Counted from the stretch's first letter, positions 1 to 11,949 are shown. The stretch is 64,000 nt of DNA from Saccharina japonica (GCA_008828725.1 MEHQ01003738.1:177425-241424), one strand, 5' to 3'. The notes: generated by a model from the letters alone, not told the origin. Translations and numbers: made by a program.

Positions 1-283
1 ATGTACTGTATGATCTGTATAATCTGTATGATCTGTATGATCTGTATAATCTGTATGATCTGTACTGTATAATCTGTATGATCTGTATGATCTGTATAAT
101 CTGTATGATCTGTATGATCTGTATGATCTGTATGATCTGTATAATCTGTATGATCTGTACTGTATGATCTGTATAATCTGTATGATCTGTATGATCTGTA
201 TAATCTGTATGATCTGTACTGTATAATCTGTATGATCTGTATGATCTGTATAATCTGTATGATCTGTATGATCTGTATGATCT
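1..283. repeat. 9-bp tandem repeat (CTGTATGAT/CTGTATAAT)
   Basis: Uninterrupted array of 9-bp units, TGTATGATC and TGTATAATC alternating, with occasional TGTAC interruptions that create a higher-order period of roughly 50-60 bp. It starts at the window edge, so its left end is unknown. It lies upstream of the kinase exons and is probably intronic. No coding signal. Confidence 0.95.
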
Positions 284-592
284 AGCACATGCTCCCCGGG
301 TTGAATCTGTACTACACAACCTGTCACAGCGGCAGGTGAGGAACTACAGTAGATGATCTGTAGATAGATAGATCATGATCTATCTGTCCGAGGTGTGTAC
401 ATTTCGCTCTTGGAGATGTCTCGTATGGGAGATGGGGAATGCGGGGATGTCATCCTCTGGCCCCGCTACCACCACCCTCTCTAACCTCCCTCCATTTGGT
501 GTGGCCTCTCGGCTGTGTGTTGCCGCCGCTGCTGCTGCTGCTGTTTGCTGCTGCCTAACGTGTTTTTTATTTTATTTTGTGGGCTCGTGCAG

Positions 593-3026
593 GAAACGCG
601 GAGCAATCGGCAGAAGGCCGGCGGCGCGGTCTCAGCTTCTGGCCAGGGCAAGGTGGCAGGTGGGGAACACCACGGGCGTCGGGAATGGCCAATGGTGTTG
701 GCGGGGTAGAGGGTGTACTCGATATTCATGCATGGCCGTATATAGTCGTATGACGGGGGCGGCGACGAACCTATTGACATTGGTGTTCCGGTTCGACGAA
801 CTTGAGGTTGTACGGTCGCTTTCCATAGACAACAGTATATGTAAGAGGGGGAGAGGAGTGGTTCAGGTGTATATGTAAGAGAGAGAGAGGAGTGGTTCAG
901 GTACATGGTTGGACAGGGGTAAATGGGTTGATGGTATTCCGTCGGTCGATTGCCACGAGGTGGTGATGTCGATATGCTGGTGAACGCTAGTGCTGGAGCT
1001 GGTGTTAGTGTTGCTTCGGGCAGGTGTTCGGTTGGCTGTCTTAATCTTGCTTGTCGCTGTCCTATGCGTCAGTTGTGATGTTCGTCGGTTGTCGTGCCAA
1101 TTTGTACAGGCAGGGATTAAGCAGCTTTCGGAAGCTCCCTGTTGGGACAGTAAGGGTAAGGAGGGTCTGTCCCCGGCTTGGGACACGCACGCCTTTTACA
1201 AGCTGCATAAACCCAGAAACTGGCACTAAAAAAACAAGCAGTACCTGTGCCGCTCAAGGGGTTAGTTGTCGCCTTCGTCGGTTTTTGTTACATTCGTCGG
1301 TAGTCATGTTCCTCGGTGTAGGTTCTGGCTCCCATCGGCTTTGCCTTTTTCGTCGTTTTCTGTTTTCTTGAGTTGGTATTTACAGTTTTCCTTGGTGGCA
1401 GGCTGCCTGGTGATGATAGGTCCGGTCGACGGCTCTTGCCCTGTCGAGTGTTTTGTTTTTGGGGTCGACGGCCTCGTCTCGCCGATCATCCGTGCCGTGC
1501 AATATTACAATTGCAATATTAGTTAGGCGAGTCGTCCGGTGCATGATACGTTGCTAGGCCCAGCGGTGGTACAGTATGATGCGAACGCCCCCCCCCCCCC
1601 CCCCCTCCTCCCCCCCTCCCCCACGCCTCCGCGCGCCTGCCAGGCTGTCTTGCCCATACCATGAACCAACGTATATATAAGTAGTTCGCCATCGCGTGGC
1701 GCAAAACGTCCTCACATTCCATGTTTTTTTCCTTCTTTTGTGCTCGCTTTGCTGTGTTTTTTGTGTCCAATCTCGCGTGGCCTCGCTCTTTTGTCCTGTT
1801 TGTTTTTGCAGCGGAACATCCCCTGCCCCCCCTCGCTGGGTTCGGTCTGGGCCTCCCCTTAAGCCGGGTGTACGCCAGGTACTTCGGCGGGGACGTTCTG
1901 CTCAAGAGCATGGAGGGCTTCGGCATGGACAGGTACCTTTTTTTGCCCCCTCTATTTGTTTTTTTCGTTTCTCTCGTATACGACAACCCTCACCCCAATA
2001 AATCGATTTTTGGAGGCAAATGAAAGTGCTCGTACGTATTATACCCGATAAACAATCCCATGGTCTCAAGTATAAAAATGAGGAATTATGGGTCAAGGAG
2101 CCAGCCAGCGCCCGTCATTCAGAAGATGTTTGAGCCAAAAAAAGGTACAGTACCTCCATCTCTATCGTAGCTCGCGTCCTCTGTACGAACGTTTCAGGTA
2201 CAGTACCTCCATCTCTATCGTAGCTCGCGTCCTCTGTACGAACGTTTCAGCCAAAAAAAGGTACAGTACCTCCATCTCTATCGTAGCTCGCGTCCTCTGT
2301 ACGAACGTTTCAGCCAAAAAACGGTACAGCAGTACCTCTAAAGTAGCTCGCGTCCTCTGTACGTAGTCCCGAGAGGGGGGTTATAAAACGTGATGGCGAT
2401 GCGTCTCTTTGGCTCCCACGCCTCGACGTCGACGTCGCCGGCGTACGAATCGCGCCACCGGCAACGTGCCGTCCATGCGGTCACACGCCGCCGATCAGAA
2501 ATACATGTAAGCGCTTGCTCTGGAACGACCGACCGGCTTGGAGGCGACCAGCACTCTCTTTTTCGTTTTTTTTTTTTTTTGCCTTACTGCTGTAGGTCGT
2601 CGCGGTTGTACCGTGTGCATCGAGTGAGAACATCAAATATTGTTGGCGTCACTCGAGCGCCTGAACCCTTACTCGCAGTAGTGCTGCACTGCACATCACC
2701 ATCTATTTCACTCTAATTCCAAGTAAATTTGTGCTGCACTGCACATCACCATCTGTTTGACTCTAATTCCAAGTAAATTTGTCCTCAAAACGGGACTACA
2801 GCCGTAAACGGGATACAAATATTTTCGCTTGAAATTACAAAAGGCTATCTGAACCGTACACGACGAAAATAATTATATTGACACCCTCTCCCACCCCTCC
2901 CTCCCTCCCTCCCTCCTCCCCCCCCCCCCCCCCCCTCCTGCTACACGCCGCAGCTACTTGCACCTGAACAGGCTGGGCCACAACTGTGAGGAGCTTCCGC
3001 CGCTAGCGCGCCACAAGTGCGTGTAG
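593..3026 (+). CDS. 3' exons of a mitochondrial pyruvate/branched-chain dehydrogenase kinase (PDK/BCKDK family)
   Basis: Three exons join in phase: 593-659 (starts phase 0, one base over), 1812-1932 (two bases in, two over) and 2954-3026 (ends at TAG 3024-3026). Every border has AG/GT. The middle exon encodes [20 protein letters not shown] then SMEGFGMD, the G2 box and end of the GHKL ATP-binding domain of mitochondrial PDK/BCKDK kinases. The last exon adds [11 protein letters not shown] and ends ARHKCV. The first exon ([20 protein letters not shown]...) falls where the family has its variable ATP lid and is longer and more polar than usual. Known role: phosphorylates and inactivates the E1 subunit of pyruvate or branched-chain 2-oxoacid dehydrogenase in the mitochondrial matrix. 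The N, G1 and substrate-binding parts must lie left of the window. I cannot separate PDK from BCKDK on this piece; PLAGFG and YARYFGGD favour PDK. The first exon is less certain than the other two. Confidence 0.85.
705..757 (-). repeat. short fragment of the LINE 3'-tail family
   Basis: The segment GTGTACT...GCATGGCCGTA...GTCGTATGAC following a G-rich run matches the tails at 12.27, 34.11 and 61.30 kb. It lies in the intron between the first two kinase exons. Orientation is inferred from the LINE at 54.2 kb. Confidence 0.6.
2133..2368. repeat. ~63-bp tandem repeat, about 4 units
   Basis: Units read CCAAAAAAGGTACAGTACC, then CTCTATCGTAGCTCGCGTCC, then TCTGTACGAACGTTTCAG; the first lacks its left part and the last has diverged. 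It lies in the kinase's last intron. The open frame across it is a product of the repeat. A diverged single unit may occur near 26.96-27.01 kb. Confidence 0.9.
2681..2806. repeat. 50-bp direct duplication plus decayed TTAA-type MITE sequence
   Basis: Two 50-bp units (GTGCTGCACTGCACATCACC...AATTCCAAGTAAATTT) stand head to tail at 2681-2780. The second runs into CCTCAAAACGGGACTACAG, which resembles the inner part of the TTAA-flanked MITEs at 11.2 and 14.5 kb. No intact ends are visible, so this is a relic. Still in the last kinase intron. Confidence 0.6.
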
Positions 3027-3271
3027 GCATATTTCATCGCGAGGCACTGGGGACGTGTACGAGTAGGCGTATTCATGGCGAGGCACTGAGGGCGTGCATG
3101 AGTCATTATCACGAGGCACTGGGGGGTTTCGACGGTGGAGAGTGGCGCTTTTCTGGCGGGTGGCGAACGCATCACCGGTCGATCTTCCAAAACATGGAGG
3201 CGGCGTGTGCAGAATATACGTATTATACGTGAATAACGGATTTGTATTGGAGGCGATGGGATATATCTGGG

Positions 3272-3353
3272 GGGGGGGGGGGGGTACTCATTGTTGCTGC
3301 CTTAGTCATTTGACCATTACACGCATCCCTTTCGAGACGGAGGGGGGGGGGGG
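3272..3353 (-). mobile_element. 5'-truncated LINE 3' tail between poly(G) tracts
   Basis: About 60 bp (TACTCATTGTTGCTGCC through CCCTTTCGAGACGGAG) matches the 3' end of the LINE at 54.2 kb. Poly(G) lies on both sides: 14 G before and 10 G after. In LINE orientation both junctions are poly(C). Confidence 0.75.
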
Positions 3354-3715
3354 TTGTGTGGTGTGACACGAGGAACGAATGAGACTTGTTTTTTGACGAA
3401 ACGAAGTGAAATCGGCTTTCAATGTCAAAAACTAAGGTCAAGGGAGACCGTGTCCCCGAGATAAGAAGGAGGTGTTTGGTGGAGATGTGGATGGGGAGGG
3501 CAGGGGGGTGTTGGTGGCGGGGGTGGGGGGGGGGGGGGGGGCTCATGTATTGCTGCTGTGGATTTGTATCGGTGTTATACGTGATGATATTAGATTATAT
3601 ATATGATATACGGTAGAGTTTTTTTTGTTTTTTGTTGTGTACGTAAGAATGTAGTTTATAATAAAAAAAGCGAAAAGCGTATTGTTGTGTTGGTTTTTGC
3701 CACCGACACGTGCTT

Positions 3716-3811
3716 GGGGGGGAGGGGGGGGGGCGTACTCATTTGTTGCTTGCCTTAGTCATTTGACCATTGACCACGCATCCCTTTCGAGACGGAGCGG
3801 GGGGGGGCAAA
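3716..3811 (-). mobile_element. second 5'-truncated LINE 3' tail between poly(G) tracts
   Basis: Nearly the same ~62-bp tail as at 3.27 kb and closer to the LINE at 54.2 kb (TACTCATTTGTTGCTTGCC ... GACCATTGACCACGCATCCC). G-rich runs flank both sides. The two copies are 0.45 kb apart in the same orientation. Confidence 0.78.
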
Positions 3812-3819
3812 AAACACGC

Positions 3820-5870
3820 GCGCGCGCTCGCGCAAGTAAGTGTTGTTCGTCAGACGTGGGCTTTGAGGCCTACGGTAAATCCCGGTGGGTGGGTGGGTGG
3901 GTGGGTGGGTCCGAAAGGAGCCTGATTGATCGTGTGAGGTCTCAGGGCACGCGGCACCAAGGGTAGTTTGATGTCACTCGTAGTGTTTTGCGCGTCGAGC
4001 AAAGTCACGGAGCCGCCCCCCCCCCCCACCCGAGCCTTCACGCTTGCGCTCTTCTTGTGGTAGGAGGTAGGTTTTGTTGTTTTTCTAGAGGCGTTCCGTT
4101 CCCCTGCGGGCCAATGTTGTGCAAGCGCCAGTTCGGCCATTTCCGAGAGGGTTGGTGTTGCGCCTCTATGATATATTTACCGCTTTCCCCCCCTAAGTTA
4201 CTATTCGTATTCGTATTCGTTTCATTTTTTTTCTCCTTCTTTTTTCTTTTTTTCCGATTGTTGCATGTCCACGTTGTGCCTTTTTGTTGTTGTGGAGAGC
4301 AATGGTTTTGTTCGTGTAGGCTCCATAATGTTTGACGTCCAGCGGGAGCACACATCATTTCAATGGGTTGCGAGCGCACAAACTCTGCGCTGCTGGTGGC
4401 ATATGGGGCGGTTGCGACTCTAAAACGGTAAGTGCGCCTGATGCCGAAATCGGAGACGCTGCATTGGTGTCGAGGGCGTGGGGCGTGGGGCGTGGGGCGT
4501 GCGCGGCTCTACGAATCCGCTTTGATCTGCTCTCTCGTTAAACGCGGGGGCGGGGCACGCTGTGCCGTTTAGCTCAAACCAGGCGCGGGAGCGTGGTGCA
4601 TAGAATTGTGAGCACCCCATCGACAGCGAGTTGCCGTACACCCCGGCCTGGTGCGACCGACGGTACGTGTGTCTGCGTTGTTTTTTGTAGAGGGGGGTGG
4701 CTAAATAAACCTTCTGGCATCTCTGTTCTTCTCCGTTGTTTTTGTCCCCTTTTGGATCGTGGCCTTTTGGATGCTGATTGGTCACGTGAGAGGGTGCTGT
4801 AGGAGGTATGGCGGCGGGTGTTCCTGCAGCCTACTCCTCCTCCGAGACGTTGGCCTTTATTGCGGTGGGTGGGGTAGGCATTATTGCGGCGCTGGAAGCC
4901 GTGCTTTGCGAAACCTCGCGCTAGGCGCGAGACAGGAGTGACCGTAGGTCACGCTTTGTCGGTACGAGCGTTCTTTTTGTCATAAGGGGTGGCCTGCGTG
5001 CCGCTAAACCGTGCGTGCGCACCTGGTTCGGGGAGAGCTTCTTGACGTACGCTCTTCGACCGGTGCGGTTTTACAGCAGCAGCCGGGTGCGCCGTTTGAT
5101 GGTAGAAAGTGTGCTTCGGAGTGCGAGGTGTTAGCCACCGAGCACCTGGGATGGAGGGAGGCCTGTACGTGACCCGTCGCTGAGGCACACTGCAAGATGT
5201 GTTTTTGTCGAGCTGCTGTCGTAGCTGTAGAAGCCCTCGTTTCGTGTGACCTGTGCTTGTTTTGCGTGGGTTTTGACGAGGGAAGCTCATGTTGTAGCGG
5301 GCTCACGGGGGGGGGGAGGGTGTGGCGAAACGTACGTGCTGTTTGTTGTGGTTGCTATATAGAAGGCTGTATTGAGGTTGCTGAGGTCTCTGCTGTCGTC
5401 GCTGACGCAGACTGATCGGCCTCCGGTGAACGCTTGCAGTAACATATGTCAACTCGCTCGAGGAGAGCCGCAGAACAGTATTCGTTAGATGTACCACAGG
5501 TACTTGGCGGCAACAACCAGAAGCGATGCGAGTACAGCAGTAAGTCTGCTGCTGATAACGAGCACAGTAGTAGTAGCAGTAGTAGTAGTAGTAGTAGCCT
5601 ACTGACGATTCCTTTGCGTGGGTGTTGTGTCAGGGCGTGAGGTCTGGCCGTGCGAGGTTGTTCTATGCAAGTGTGCGCGATAGAATAGTGAACTCTATCA
5701 TAGATGGTGGGCATCAAACTATATATCAGCTTTTTTGGCGACGGGGGGTGGGAAAAGATAAGATCGCTTTGGCGTTACGGCTGATGCCACCATTTTTTTC
5801 TGTAGGCATTATGTACCGAAAAATAGGTGCTGCTGCTGCCCTCATGGGTGGTCGCACCAGAGGACTAGTA
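3820..5870. other. no supported gene
   Basis: Low-complexity and T- or G-rich runs with only short open frames. A possible splice-bounded segment lies near 4581-4662 (acceptor CCAG, donor GTACGT), but no frame is convincing. A trinucleotide AGT/AGC run lies at about 5562-5600. Nothing else recognised. Confidence 0.6.
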
Positions 5871-5878
5871 AAATCATG

Positions 5879-6085
5879 ATGGCCTCGTTGTGGGACCTGC
5901 AACACTATCATCCGGGCGGGTTTGAGCGTGCCCTTAGGGATGATTTGATGCTGAGTCGTCGCGTTTTCGCAGACCCGAGGTCGGTTGCTTATGTTGTTTT
6001 ATGTCTCGGCACACCACAACCCAGGCAGACGTTGGTCTCTTCATGTCTAGGGTGGCGTAGTTTGGGCGACCATTGCGCGCGGTGA
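5879..6085 (+). other. weak candidate exon or small ORF
   Basis: Open frame beginning MASLWDLQHYHPGGFERAL, with purine-initial codons for the first 40 residues, so it looks more protein-like than its surroundings. No family recognised, no clear donor, and composition decays after about residue 45. It may be one exon of an unknown gene or chance. Confidence 0.25.
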
Positions 6086-6353
6086 ATATCGCGCGTTTAC
6101 GGTGCATACATACATGCATGCGGAATAATTAGACGTGACTTGTCACAAAGAAGGTACTCACACGCGATCGGGAGAGATGGGGCTGCGATGCAGATGGGCG
6201 TAAGAAACATAATATGTGGTGACACTTTCACAAGATTTTCGTCTCCGAGCTCTCGGCCGACAACGTTCCAACAATTCGATGCGTGCTACGTACGACAGAA
6301 AGGTACTCGTAGCACTTTTTTTGGCTCGAATTAATGTCTGAACGATCGCGCTT

Positions 6354-6482
6354 CTTAACCCAAAATCATCGAATTTTACCCAAAATCGGCAGATTTCACC
6401 CCAAAATCGGCGGATTTCACCCCAAAATCGGCGGGTTTTACCCCAAAATCGGCGGATTTCACCCCAGAATCGGCGGATTTTA
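6354..6482. repeat. 25-bp tandem repeat, about 5 units
   Basis: Units of CCCCAAAATCGGCGGATTT with small changes, the first ones more diverged. Noncoding. Confidence 0.9.
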
Positions 6483-6939
6483 ATTCTTGTGTTGCAAAAA
6501 TATTGTTCGTTGTTTACTCAGGCCATGGGTTTGTTCATCGGTTATGTATGATATATACTCGTACTACGTTTATTTTCCTCCAAAACAGTTTTTTTTTTTG
6601 GGGGGGGTGAGGCATAAAGCTCCTCAAGTGGCCACCCTTATAAGGCAAAAAGCATGGTGCAGCTCTCTACCGTACCATGCATAATCTACAGATAGATCAG
6701 ATACAGATACAGATACGTATCATCTACTAGATCGGGAGAGATGGGGCTGCAATGCAAATGGGGGCGTTATTCACATGGTGGTGTTCACAATATTATGTTC
6801 TTCTCCGCGAGCTCGGCCGACAACGTTCCAACTATTCCGCACGCTGGACAGAGCAAGATCTATCTACAGACAGATCAGATAGACCAACTAGATCAACTAG
6901 ATCCTAACCCAGGGTGTACGAAATGTTTAGCTTTTGGTG

Positions 6940-7066
6940 GCAGTAGTGCCTCAGCGACGAAGGGGGGGCGAGGCAGCGGAGGCGAAGGGCTGCTTCGAAG
7001 ACAGCGGGAAGCTTAAAAAAATCCGGGGGGGGGGGGGGGAGGGGGGGGGGGGGGGGGGGGGGGGGG
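6940..7066. repeat. partial CTTCGAAG foldback MITE followed by a long poly(G) tract
   Basis: The segment GCGAAGGGCTGCTTCGAAGACAGCGGGAAGC matches one arm of the foldback family at 11.95-14.47 kb (given here only as landmark GGGCTGCTTCGAAGACAG). A G tract of more than 40 nt with one A break follows at about 7022-7066. Confidence 0.65.
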
Positions 7067-7069
7067 ATC

Positions 7070-8590
7070 AAGCAGCGCGTGCGACGATAAAGAAAGGAAG
7101 GTAACACTTTTTGGCTGAAGTTGACGTTTTCGAAACGGTCGGGCTCCATTACCTTAACCCAAAACCGTCGGACTTTCCGTCTTCTTGGTGTTATGTTGCA
7201 ATATCCCTAAGAAGAGTAGACTCAGGTCATGATATGACATGGGGTTGGCTGTTCATCGGGTACGTGGCACTTTCAATTTCCTCCAAACTACTATATATTT
7301 TCGGTGACTTACTATTAGTATGGAGCTCCTCAAGTGACCCACCCTAAAACAAAACATGAGGCACGCCTCTAAGGACGTAGCTAGCGTCCAACTCGCCAGC
7401 TGATGACCGCGGTGCGCCATCAGTACAACACCGACCCCACAAAGGCCTACCACAAACAAACGTTGAAAACAAAAAAATGTTTTTTTCTGTTTTCCAACTA
7501 CCGTACGACGAGTAGTAGCCCCCCCCTCCGGCGTGGAATATAACACTCCCCCCCTCCGACTCATTTTTTGGGGGTCAACAAATGTTCGACAAAAATACTA
7601 CCAGGGTACATATTCATACTCGTATCATCATACTACCCGGTATTTTTCTTACAGCCTCTTCGTCGACAGGTCGGCCCCTGTACGACAACATGCATACATA
7701 TCAATCCACACTTATTACTTGGCAATTTACAATGGACTCGTCACATGCCCAGGGGACAAGGCCATCAGCGTCTCCTTTTATATGCAGCCACGGGCGGCAC
7801 ACTCATCGCACAGCAGTAGTAGTAGCCCGATCACAATGAGCCAATCAGCTCTGCCCCTAGACTGTGCGTGAAATGCCGAAGATTCTCCAAACAGCGACGC
7901 GTCTCCCATGCCATGGCTATTATTGCCGCTTGCCGCTGTACGCTGTACGCACATACATACGTACATTACTTTTTTTTCATATATATATAAAAAAACGAAA
8001 AACAATGCATGCATTCAAACGTGGCAAGTACGTATGATACGTCGATCTGACAGGGCGAAGATAACCCGATGAAGGACGAGGAGTCGTTAGGAGGGGTGAC
8101 CTCGTGTGGCCACATACATCATCTTGGCTGGAGGGCAGGCAGACAGGGAGATAGGCGAGGTACGAGGTAGTTGGGTGGGGTGGGGGGTGATCGCGCAATC
8201 TATTGTGCGAAGGAAGCGCGGGACTGTCAGGATTGGATGCACCGAAAATAATTCAAATTCAAATACTCAATTCCTATTGGCCATCGTCCGGTCCTTTCGG
8301 CCCTCGGGGCTACTTGCCGGGCTCTGAGAGGTGCAATCTCACAGCGCATCTCGGACAGGGGAAGCAAACGCACGAGCTAAAAGAGGCCCCTCGCAGCAAC
8401 CACAGCCAGTACCCGCACTCCAATATTACTGCGTGCACGGCGTACCGTACACCGTATCATACTTGTACATGTTTTTTGTGTTCCTGATTGATACCAGGTG
8501 TGATATACTATGAGATATCATACGGAAAACCCCCAAAAAAGAACTCACAGAGCACAGCAGCAGCGAGTTCCGTCGTACCGGTGCACAGAC
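7070..8590. other. no supported gene
   Basis: Short open frames only, poly-purine stretches and TACGTA-rich patches. I see no repeat shared with the rest of the window and no splice-bounded open segment until 8593. Confidence 0.5.
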
Positions 8591-8592
8591 AG

Positions 8593-9298
8593 GTATATGA
8601 ACGACAGCTGCGACGCAGACACAGTTGCCGATGGCAAGAGCCACGTCAGATCGTCTACAGCGCCAAAGTTTGCCGCCATCAGGTAGGTCTATCGGTCAGA
8701 ACAGCAAACAAGTAAGTGTTGTCGCTCGCAAAAATCTGCTTCCTTTCTTCTGTAAAAAAAATAGGGCGAAACCATGATTGGCCTGGAACTTTGCCGTTCT
8801 GGTTGGCACATCTCGGTTGATCATCACAACAGCAAGCAGTCCTCCCGTGCTCTTCGGCTTATATTTATTTCTCCGCACATGCAGCACCACCACATCAACA
8901 AACCACCACCACCACACCACCACACCTACAGGTCGCCGCCTCGCACTCTCCCGTCCCTCCCCATGTTACCCAACCCCTGCAGATTTGTGGCGGCACGAGC
9001 CATACCCCCACAGCGCTTCCTCTTTCCCTCGCTCCTGCTGTTTCCACCTGACAGTGAGTACTACAGCAGTATGCAACTGTCAGTGGGCATGCACGCATGC
9101 CACGCACTACATACGAGTACAACATAAAGACGAAGCAGCATGAGGGGACTCCTGGTTGAAGGTTTCCCCCTTGTTTGGCTTTTGGAGAGCTGGCTGTTGT
9201 CGTCCCCCGTCCCGGCGATGGGTGTGAGGCATGCCTGGCTAGGGCTACGCATCAGATGGCGCTGGCCTCGCCACCCCGTCGTCGTGATTATGCTGAAG
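8593..9298 (+). CDS. three phase-compatible exons of an unknown gene
   Basis: Exons 8593-8682 (AG before, GTAGGT after), 8932-9053 (after CACCTACAG, before GTGAGT) and 9188-9298 (before GTAAGA) join without a stop: two bases, then one; one base, then two; ending one base over. The first encodes YMNDSCDADTVADGKSHV... with a clear purine-first codon pattern, the second a Pro/Leu-rich stretch (RSPPRTLPSLPMLPNPCRF), the third LAVVVPRPGDGCEACLARAT. I recognise no domain. Start and end exons are not identified; a possible short next exon near 10022-10059 is only a guess. The three-way phase match is the main argument. The acceptor of the third exon is weak. Confidence 0.45.
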
Positions 9299-9299
9299 G

Positions 9300-10600
9300 T
9301 AAGAGCCTAGCTACAGTAGGCAGTGCGTGTATATGTGCAACGACCTGCATTCCCCACGAGTACTCGCAGCTCACCTGTTCTTTTGTTCTGTCTGGGCCGC
9401 ATGTACTTGTAGAACCATATCATCTCCACTGGATCATATCTTCTCGGCAGCAGCTTTGAAAAAGCTCCACATATGTTCCCTCTCTACCAGTCTCTACTGT
9501 AAAGTAAAGGATTTATGAAGGCCTCGCCGTTTCACGGGATAGCCTCTATAATCGTGAGGGTGCACTGGTCCATTGGTTTTATGGGCTACCCAACCAAGGC
9601 TGACCAAGGCGATACGTATCACGGGTTAGGAAGGACATCATGGAGTGTGCGGTAAAGGAAACGTGAAATAACGTCGTACTTCGTATGAATTTGAGAAACA
9701 ATCCACCCGAATACCTTCTTCGCAGTACGAGTACGCACTTTATGTCGCGATTTGTTAGGTATGTTTCTTGTAAAAAGTAGAAGTGCGGGAAAGCGTCAGT
9801 ATACCGTAGCGGGAGGCAGGATATCGTACCTGGTACACCCGATCAAAGTGCGTCATTGCAATGTAGCGAGCCATGCATGTCATATATCATGTGTCTGAAG
9901 CGCGCTTTTGCTGTTGTTGTCGCTGTTCACATGCTCGGTCCTCGTCCCCACCAAGCCTGTCCCCACTACTATTAAGAACTGCTGTATGTGCCGAAAACAT
10001 ACCTGCCTCTTTTTGTCAACAGTGCTGCACTCTTATACCATGTGTTGCGCAAAGTGCTGTAGGTACTGTCTGTAGGTTTTACGTTTTCTCGAACATCTTG
10101 GTTCAGTCTCCACCCTGCTATGCTCGCTCCCGGTATGCCCGTGTATGCATGCCGGCCGAAGAAGCCCCGACAACCCAAACCAGAACAAACATCCACCCCC
10201 GGCCGTTCTAAATAGTGCGCATTCTGCATATATATTTTCTTGCCCTTTTTTTTGTTTGCTCGTTTTCTTTGATGTTTTCTTGTTCCTGTGTATCTTCCCG
10301 TTTCGATTTCGATTTCGTCATCGATTTTTTTTTATCTTTGTCTCATCCTGTCTTTTTCTCTTGGGTGTTACACTACGTATCTGCTCGGTTTCTGTTGCGA
10401 CTCGTGCGGTGTATCATACATACGACGTATCCGATGCGTACGTATGCTGATCTCACTTTTTATTTTCGTCTGAGGTATTTTTATACGAGTATACATAAGT
10501 ATACGATTTGTTGCAATTCTTACGAGGTACAACAGTACACAAGGTACTGTAGTGTAGGACACCCAACAAGAAACAGGAAATCTGGTCCAGGCTGGATTTC
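9300..10600. other. no supported gene
   Basis: T-rich and pyrimidine-rich sequence with short open frames, including a T-rich stretch at 10.2-10.4 kb. It may hold introns and the 3' end of the 8.6-9.3 kb gene. No repeat recognised before 10.6 kb. Confidence 0.5.
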
Positions 10601-10604
10601 TTGT

Positions 10605-11145
10605 TTGAGAGAGGGTGACTTCTACACTAATTTCAAGATAACGACTCTCAAATTTCTTGGTCTCCTCTAGACTTCAGCCTGGCTTTCCTATTGGCCTGTT
10701 TCTTATTTTTAACAGGTGTCCTGTACTGCTGTACGTGTGCGTATTATACAGTAGATGTTTCCGTTTTCATTTTTTTCTTCCTCGAGTCTTATTTGAGAGA
10801 GGGTGATTTCTGAAATAATTTCAAGATACGACGTAGCAACTCTCAACTTTTTTAGTCTCTTCTAAACTTCAGCCTGGCTTTCCTATTGGCCTGTTTCTTA
10901 TTAGGTGTCCTGTACTGCTGTACGTGTGCGTTTTATCGATGTTTCCGTTTTCATTTGTTTCTTCCTCAAGTATTATTTGAGAGAGTGATTTCTACACGAT
11001 AACAACTCTCAAATTTTTCGTTCTCCTCTAAATTTCAGCCTGGCTTTCCTGTCAGCCCCTTTCTTATTATATAGGTGTCCTGTACTGCTGTACGTGTGCG
11101 TGTGCGTATTGTAGATATTTCCGTTTTCATGTTTTTCCCATTCAG
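10605..11145. repeat. ~182-190-bp tandem repeat, three units
   Basis: Units start at about 10607, 10797 and 10979, each with GAGAGAG...GTGA, AACTCTCAA, TTCAGCCTGGCTTTCC, GGTGTCCTGTACTGCTGTAC and a TTTCCGTTTTCAT tail. Spacing is 190 then 182 bp. Units differ by small gaps and point changes, so the array is not very young. It abuts two MITEs on its right. Confidence 0.9.
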
Positions 11146-11212
11146 AACTGAAAAAGTTATCCCACACTAATTCCAAGTAGCGTGCCCCCAAATACGTGGG
11201 ACCAGTTCTTAA
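11133..11212. mobile_element. TTAA-type MITE (subfamily CAGAACTG), left end eroded
   Basis: CCCATTCAGAACTGAA on the left and CCAGTTCTTAA on the right are inverted ends. The middle (CACACTAATTCCAAGTAG, AAATACGTGGGACCAG) is shared with 14645-14734 and 15426-15505. Its right TTAA is also the left TTAA of the next MITE. Confidence 0.7.
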
Positions 11213-11305
11213 CCCTTACAGGACTGGAGTCCCGTTTTGGGGACAATTTACTAAGAATTTGAGTGGTTTGTCCCGAAAACGGGACTGCAGTCCTAAAAGG
11301 GTTAA
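11209..11305. mobile_element. intact 97-bp TTAA-flanked foldback MITE, piggyBac-like ends
   Basis: Bounded by TTAA on both sides, then CCCTTACAGGACTGGAGTCC on the left and the inverted partner GGACTGCAGTCCTAAAAGGG on the right; the arms reach inward to GTTTTGGGGACAA and TTGTCCCGAAAAC. TTAA target sites followed by CCC are the hallmark of piggyBac-superfamily ends. It has no coding capacity and must be moved by a transposase elsewhere. Confidence 0.85.
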
Positions 11306-11309
11306 GGTA

Positions 11310-11945
11310 CTATTAATAGTAACATCCTACTCCAGAGTTGTTGGGGCCTGTCCTGTGTGACCACGGACTGACTGCATTGTGGCGATGGGTTTATAGAGAT
11401 AACGGCTACAACAGCAGACAGTGCACTCCCCCGCAACACCTCTGACTGCTGTATATTGTTCCCACACATTGTTCTCTCCCTTTTACTAAATTAATCAAGT
11501 AATGTTATCTTATCATGATTCATTAATACGATCTTACCTTATATCCGTTACTATCCTTGATATGCCTTATACCGAAATATCGAACATTCGGCTAGCTATA
11601 TATATATATGCCATGCATATTGACCTCTTTTGCTGGTTTTGCGAAAAGTTAACGCACAACCCTTCTCCACCACCACACGAACCCATCTCAGGGAATAGGA
11701 GAAAATCGCCTGGACCTTGGCGCTCTACCGCAGTAAGGGACACCAAGAACAGCGATGCATGCGGCCACGTATCGGGTGGAGGCGAGCCCGAGTGAGTCGG
11801 GAGGCAAGGGTCACTACGAGAGGCACGCATGCTCTATTGGGGGGTCGGGGTCACTATGAGAGGCGCGCATACTCTATTGGGGGGTGCTGGTGCTGGTGCT
11901 GGTGCACCGCCGCCGCCGCCTCCAGCTAATATTGATGCTCAAAAC
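11310..11945. other. no supported gene
   Basis: Mixed sequence, with a ~40-bp direct duplication near 11.80-11.88 kb (GGTCACTA...GAGAGGC.CGCAT.CTCTATTGGGGG twice) just before the foldback cluster. No exon-like segment found. Confidence 0.5.
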
Positions 11946-11949
11946 CAAA

